From: an uncultured Anaerolineae bacterium
Lineage (GTDB): Bacteria; Chloroflexota; Anaerolineae; Aggregatilineales; UBA2796
Assembly: GCA_938005675.1 (NCBI GenBank)
Contig: CALKXH010000141.1
Coordinates: 1-34,261, forward strand
Length of the DNA: 34,261 bases
Reading direction: 5' to 3'
The position numbers and the translations under genes were made by a program. The notes under the pieces were generated by a model that worked only from the letters and a program-made list of their open reading frames with translations, was not told the origin of the DNA and did no database searches. This document shows positions 31,176-34,261 of this stretch, in pieces; the first letter of the stretch is position 1; each line of letters opens with the position of its first letter.

Positions 31176-31204
31176 AGTGTAGCACAGGCTCAGGCAAGTG
31201 ACAA
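31176..31204 (-). promoter_or_regulatory. tRNA-Gln promoter
   Basis: TTGTCA (31199-31204), 17-bp spacer, TACACT (31176-31181) on the minus strand; -10 lies 11 bases before the mature 5' end. Confidence 0.65.
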
Positions 31205-31209
31205 GGCTG

Positions 31210-31230
31210 AAAAAAAGGCGCTCGCCTCTT
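31210..31230 (-). terminator. Possible terminator upstream of tRNA-Gln
   Basis: On the minus strand AAGAGGC-GAGC-GCCTTTT: a 7-bp stem (one G-U) merging into seven Ts. No minus-strand gene lies just before it, so it would shield the tRNA from antisense read-through coming from the right. Confidence 0.35.
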
Positions 31231-31306
31231 ACAGCCTGAGCTCTCCTGCTATTATCTTGCTTGTCTGTACTTTGTGCAAAATAACAAAGTGGCTGCGCAA
31301 AAACAC

Positions 31307-31335
31307 TTGACACATTTCAAGTTTTGAGCTATCTT
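31307..31335 (+). promoter_or_regulatory. Strong promoter of the zinc-ribbon gene
   Basis: Perfect TTGACA (31307-31312), 17-bp spacer, TATCTT (31330-31335) in an AT-rich stretch; start site near 31342, leader about 26 bases. Confidence 0.7.
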
Positions 31336-31367
31336 GTAAGCACAAAGACAAATTTATGGAGGTTAGC

Positions 31368-31592
31368 ATGGCTCAATACAGGGCATGTCCAAACTGCGGC
31401 AATTGCCAAAATGACAAGGAGTATTGGACGGCTATTTATCGCTGCAAAAAGTGCAGCAAATACTCTTGTATAACTTGGAAACGTAATTTGGGTTGGTTTG
31501 GACCAAGCAGCAAAGGTGGCTGCGCTGAAAGCGGTCATTGTCCACACTGTAATGCATATGGAAGCCGCGATGAAGTTGGCAAAGTCGAATAA
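31368..31592 (+). CDS. Small multi-Cys zinc-ribbon protein of unknown function
   Basis: 74 residues with nine Cys: CPNCGNC (7-13), CKKCSKYSC (26-34), GCAESGHCPHC (51-61). The CxxC pairs suggest two zinc ribbons or knuckles. No family recognised. The ATG at 31368 follows GGAGG at 5 bases, an ideal RBS, and is preferred to the ATG four codons upstream, which overlaps that RBS. Base composition is clearly AT-richer than neighbouring genes and codon use is different (many A/T-ending codons). It has its own strong promoter and terminator and sits beside a tRNA gene, so recent acquisition is likely (inference). Confidence 0.8.
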   Translation: MAQYRACPNCGNCQNDKEYWTAIYRCKKCSKYSCITWKRNLGWFGPSSKGGCAESGHCPHCNAYGSRDEVGKVE

Positions 31593-31611
31593 AGCCAAAA
31601 GCGCCTAGCAT

Positions 31612-31657
31612 AAGTGGGCTTCGGAGCTGCAATTAGCGAGTTCGAAGCCCACTTTTT
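31612..31657 (+). terminator. Intrinsic terminator of the zinc-ribbon gene
   Basis: AAGTGGGCTTCG (31612-31623) pairs perfectly with CGAAGCCCACTT (31643-31654), a 12-bp stem with a 19-base loop, followed by a T-run to 31657. It lies 19 bases past the stop codon. Confidence 0.8.
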
Positions 31658-31693
31658 CCTGTGCCTCTGCTCTACTACTTGCTTTTGAGGGCA

Positions 31694-31722
31694 TCGGCAA
31701 GCCGCCCGACCTGCGCTATAAT
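31694..31722 (+). promoter_or_regulatory. Promoter of ubiD
   Basis: TCGGCA (31694-31699), 17-bp spacer, perfect TATAAT (31717-31722), 32 bases before the ATG. Confidence 0.55.
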
Positions 31723-31754
31723 TTGCCCAACACGACCACAGGCGGGAAGAGGCG

Positions 31755-33110
31755 ATGTCAGAGGCGATTTACGATCTGCGATCCTTTTTGAGCGTCCTAG
31801 AGGCGCACGGCGAGCTGGCGCGCATCGCGCGCCCGGTCAGTTTGAAGCACGAGCTGGCGAACGTGGCGGCGACTCTGGAACGCCGTCAGGGAGCGGCGCC
31901 GCTTTTCGAGTGCATCGAGGGCTTCCCAGAGGCGCGCGTCTTCTCCAGCGCGGTCGCCACGCAGAAACGGGCGGCGTTGGCGCTCGGCTGCGCCCCAGAG
32001 CAAGTCAACGCGGTCATGGCGCACGCCCTAGAGCCTAACAACGGCATCCCGCCGCGCCGAGTCGAGCGGGCGGCGTGGCAGGCACACGTGATCACGGGCG
32101 AGCAGATCGACTTATACAGCCTGCCGATCCCGCACCACGCCCTGCACGACGGCGGCGCATTCGTCACCGGCGGCGTGACGGTCAGCAACGATCCCGACGA
32201 CCGCGCGCGCGGCAATCTGGGCTACAACCGCTTTCAGGTGCTGGATCGGCGCACCTTCGGCATGAACATCAACGAGTGGCGCGACGTCGGGCGCTTTTTC
32301 TCCAAGAAGGAGCGGCTGGGCGAGCCGTTGCCGTGTGCCATCGCCATCGGACTCGATCCCGCGCTGATGATCGCGGCGGGCGTCAAGTATCCCGATGACG
32401 AGCTGAAGATCGCCGGCGCCATTCGCGGCGCGCCAATTGAGGTAGCGCGCGGCGTCACAGTCGACGTGGATATCCCCGCCCACGCCGAGTGGGTGATCGA
32501 GGGGCACATCTTGCCGAACGTGCGGCGCGGCGAGGGCCCGTTGGCGGAATTTCACGGCTACTACGGCGAGGTCTGGCAGAGTCCCGTTTTTGAAGTGACG
32601 GCGATCTGCCATCGAGAGGGCGCCATCTGGCAGACGATCATACCCGGCTGGTCGGAGCATATCTACATCGGCAACGTCCTGCCGCGCGAGCCGATGCTCT
32701 TCAAAGCCGTCAAGCACATCGCCCCGACGGTCAAGGCGGTGCACATCCCGCCCTACGCCAACGGCTTCATGGCGGTGGTGCAGCTGGAGAAAAGCAACCC
32801 GGCGCAGCCGCGCAACGCCGCTATGGCGGTCTTCGGGGCGCACCTGAATCCGCGCGTGTGCGTGGTGGTCGATCCCGACATCAACATCTACGATCCCGCC
32901 GACGTGCTGTGGGCGCTGATCAACCGCGTGGATTGGGCGCAGGATAGCTTCGTCGTGCCGAACGCGCAGAACCATCAAATGGATCCCGCCTGCGACGCGC
33001 GCGGAGTCGGCGCTAAGCTGGGCGTAGATGCCACCTACAAGCGCGAGCGACGCGAATACGGCGAGCGAGTCAGCTACCCGCCTGTGGACTTGTCACAATA
33101 CCTGAGCTAG
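31755..33110 (+). CDS. ubiD: UbiD-family prenylated-FMN decarboxylase
   Basis: 451 residues, UbiD family (reversible decarboxylation of aromatic or unsaturated acids with prenyl-FMN). Conserved parts: YDLRSFLSVLEAHGEL at the start, PHHALHDGGAFVTGG, NLGYNRFQVLDRRTFGMNIN (split over about residues 155-174; the Arg of the RFQVLDRR block lies in the prFMN site), EGPLAEFHGYYGE (about 258-270; acid residues of the E-R-E network) and NHQMDPACDARGVGAKLGVDAT near the C-terminus. In most bacteria UbiD acts in quinone synthesis or in aromatic acid metabolism; no UbiX flavin prenyltransferase is in the window. GAAGAGG precedes the ATG. The E2 gene follows 24 bases later. Confidence 0.93.
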   Translation: MSEAIYDLRSFLSVLEAHGELARIARPVSLKHELANVAATLERRQGAAPLFECIEGFPEARVFSSAVATQKRAALALGCAPEQVNAVMAHALEPNNGIPPRRVERAAWQAHVITGEQIDLYSLPIPHHALHDGGAFVTGGVTVSNDPDDRARGNLGYNRFQVLDRRTFGMNINEWRDVGRFFSKKERLGEPLPCAIAIGLDPALMIAAGVKYPDDELKIAGAIRGAPIEVARGVTVDVDIPAHAEWVIEGHILPNVRRGEGPLAEFHGYYGEVWQSPVFEVTAICHREGAIWQTIIPGWSEHIYIGNVLPREPMLFKAVKHIAPTVKAVHIPPYANGFMAVVQLEKSNPAQPRNAAMAVFGAHLNPRVCVVVDPDINIYDPADVLWALINRVDWAQDSFVVPNAQNHQMDPACDARGVGAKLGVDATYKRERREYGERVSYPPVDLSQYLS

Positions 33111-33134
33111 ACGCTCCGCACCTAAGGATAGACT

Positions 33135-34261
33135 ATGCCCGATCTGCTGATGCCCAAGCTCGGCTTGACCATGACCGAAGCCACGCTGACCGAATGGCTC
33201 AAGGGCGAGGGCGAATACGTCCGCGAGGGCGAGCCGCTCTTCATCTTCGAGACCGACAAAAGCACGCTCGAGTTCGAGGCGCCCGCCAGCGGCATCCTGA
33301 CCCGTATTCTGGTGCCAGCCGGCACGACCGTGCCCGTCTACGCGGTGGTGGGCGTGATCGGCGAGCCGAGCGTCAATAGCGCGCCCGCCGCCCCGCCCGA
33401 CTCCGCGCCGAGTGCCGTTCAGAGCGCCGCGCCCGCCCTCTCCGCGCCTGAGTCAACTCAGCGCGCCCGCGCCACGCCGCGCGCCAAGCGTCTGGCGCGC
33501 CAACACGGGATCGATTTGAAGGACATACGCGGCAGCGGCGAGTTCGGGCGGATTCACGAAGCGGACGTGCAGGCGGCGCTCCATAGAGCGCCCGCCGCCA
33601 CGCCCTTGGCGCGGCGCATCGCGCAGGCGCACGCTCTCGATTTGAGCGCCGTGCAAGGCAGCGGGCGCGACGGCAAGATCGTGCGCGCCGACGTGGAGGC
33701 GCAGCTGGCTGCCCAAGCCGCCGAGTCGGCTGAGATCGTCCCCTTCACGCCCGTCCGCGCGCTGACGGCGCAGCGCATGGCACACAGCCACGCCGAAGTC
33801 GCGCCCGTCACCCTGACCACCGAGGCGGATGCCGCCAATTTGGTGGCGGCGCGCGAGCAGCTCTCGGCGCTGCTGGGCGAGAAACTCTCCTACAACGCGC
33901 TGCTGGTGGCGGTGGCGGCGCGCGCCCTGCGCGAATATCCTGATCTGAACGCGACGTTCACCCCAAAAGGCTTGCGCCACAACGCGGCGGTCAACATCGG
34001 CGTGGCAGTTGATACCGAGCGCGGCTTGATCGTGCCTGTGCTGCACAACGCCGACGCGCGCCCTCTCGACGACCTGCATCAGGCGCTCAAGGCGCTGATC
34101 GAGCGCGCTCAAGCGGGCAGAAGTCTGCCTGCCGACCTCGAAGGCGGCACGTTCACCATCACCAACCTCGGCGCCTTCGAGATCGACTTCTTCACGCCGA
34201 TTGTGGTCTTGCCGCAAGTGGCGATTCTGGGCGTCGGGCAGCTCGCCGAGCGAGTCGTGGC
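33135..34261 (+). CDS. Dihydrolipoamide acyltransferase E2 component (3' partial)
   Basis: 375 complete codons are visible and the frame is open at the right edge. Domains: lipoyl domain (1-78; lipoyl Lys42 in ETDKS), Ala/Pro linker, then two E3/E1-binding PSBD domains: ATPRAKRLARQHGIDL..GSG (113-149) and ATPLARRIAQAHALDL..GSG (155-191). The catalytic domain begins near 203 (PFTPVRALTAQRMAHSH) and reaches ITNLGAF and PQVAILGVGQ; the active-site HxxxDG lies beyond the window. It moves acyl groups in a pyruvate-, acetoin- or branched-chain-dehydrogenase complex; E1 and E3 are not seen upstream. AAGGA lies six bases before the ATG. Adjacent to ubiD with the same orientation. Confidence 0.95.
   Translation, partial: MPDLLMPKLGLTMTEATLTEWLKGEGEYVREGEPLFIFETDKSTLEFEAPASGILTRILVPAGTTVPVYAVVGVIGEPSVNSAPAAPPDSAPSAVQSAAPALSAPESTQRARATPRAKRLARQHGIDLKDIRGSGEFGRIHEADVQAALHRAPAATPLARRIAQAHALDLSAVQGSGRDGKIVRADVEAQLAAQAAESAEIVPFTPVRALTAQRMAHSHAEVAPVTLTTEADAANLVAAREQLSALLGEKLSYNALLVAVAARALREYPDLNATFTPKGLRHNAAVNIGVAVDTERGLIVPVLHNADARPLDDLHQALKALIERAQAGRSLPADLEGGTFTITNLGAFEIDFFTPIVVLPQVAILGVGQLAERVV

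Noticed and set aside
31329..31598. Minus-strand 89-codon frame with hydrophobic segments opposite the zinc-ribbon gene
   Set aside because: The plus-strand gene has promoter, RBS, Cys pattern and terminator; the minus frame has none of these.
31165..31660. Integrated element with tRNA-derived direct repeats
   Set aside because: No second copy of any tRNA-Gln segment and no integrase gene are visible; only composition and position suggest acquisition.

Overview
The window looks like a chromosomal segment of a GC-rich bacterium, most likely a member of the Chloroflexota (Anaerolineae-like). This is inferred from several traits: a Ser/Thr kinase with a Thr/Pro 'TPT' stalk and an NBR1-like C-terminal domain, an FtsB/DivIC protein with its own TPTP tail, SHOCT-like/beta-solenoid proteins, DtxR-type metal regulation, and many glycosyltransferases. 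No rRNA gene is present to settle the taxonomy. The GC-rich sequence creates many long antisense open frames, which are left out.

Layout. (1) 1-6954, surface polysaccharide: an asparagine-synthase-like amidotransferase cut by the left edge, a minus-strand operon of flippase, methyltransferase and GT2 joined by 4-bp ATGA overlaps, and a divergent pair of tandemly duplicated GT4 genes. (2) 6951-11220, a metal ABC importer of TroA/MntC type (binding protein, ATPase, two permeases). One permease carries a six-Cys insert and a fused winged-helix domain. The operon starts from a clear promoter whose start-site region is covered by a near-consensus DtxR/IdeR operator. (3) 11221-18346, housekeeping and cell wall: pgl, a membrane coiled-coil protein, a MurA with Asp in place of the catalytic Cys, a Tat-exported polysaccharide deacetylase, an orphan zinc anti-sigma-like protein, def, gpmI and an FtsB/DivIC protein. 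(4) 18361-21120, an operon of a tiny ORF, a beta-solenoid/SHOCT-like protein, a double-GNAT protein and a second SHOCT-like protein. (5) 21310-24395, a deacetylase-like protein with an altered metal site, a HEAT-repeat protein and a glycerol-1-phosphate-dehydrogenase-like protein. (6) 24591-31066, a plus-strand run: Ser/Thr kinase, 6-TM protein, GT4, a GT9-GT26 fusion, and a HldA-like sugar kinase, closed by a strong bidirectional terminator. (7) 31090-34261: tRNA-Gln, a small AT-richer zinc-ribbon gene with its own promoter and terminator, ubiD, and a lipoyl E2 acyltransferase cut by the right edge.

How it fits together: two blocks (1 and 6) together hold six glycosyltransferase domains, a flippase, a methyltransferase, an amidotransferase and a heptose-kinase-like enzyme. 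This points to synthesis and export of a complex surface glycan, possibly containing heptose. Blocks 2 and 4 look like regulated metal-uptake and envelope-associated operons. The most unusual items are the Cys-rich, winged-helix-fused metal permease under a DtxR box, the GT9-GT26 fusion beside a HldA-like kinase, the MurA Cys-to-Asp change, and the AT-rich zinc-ribbon gene next to tRNA-Gln.
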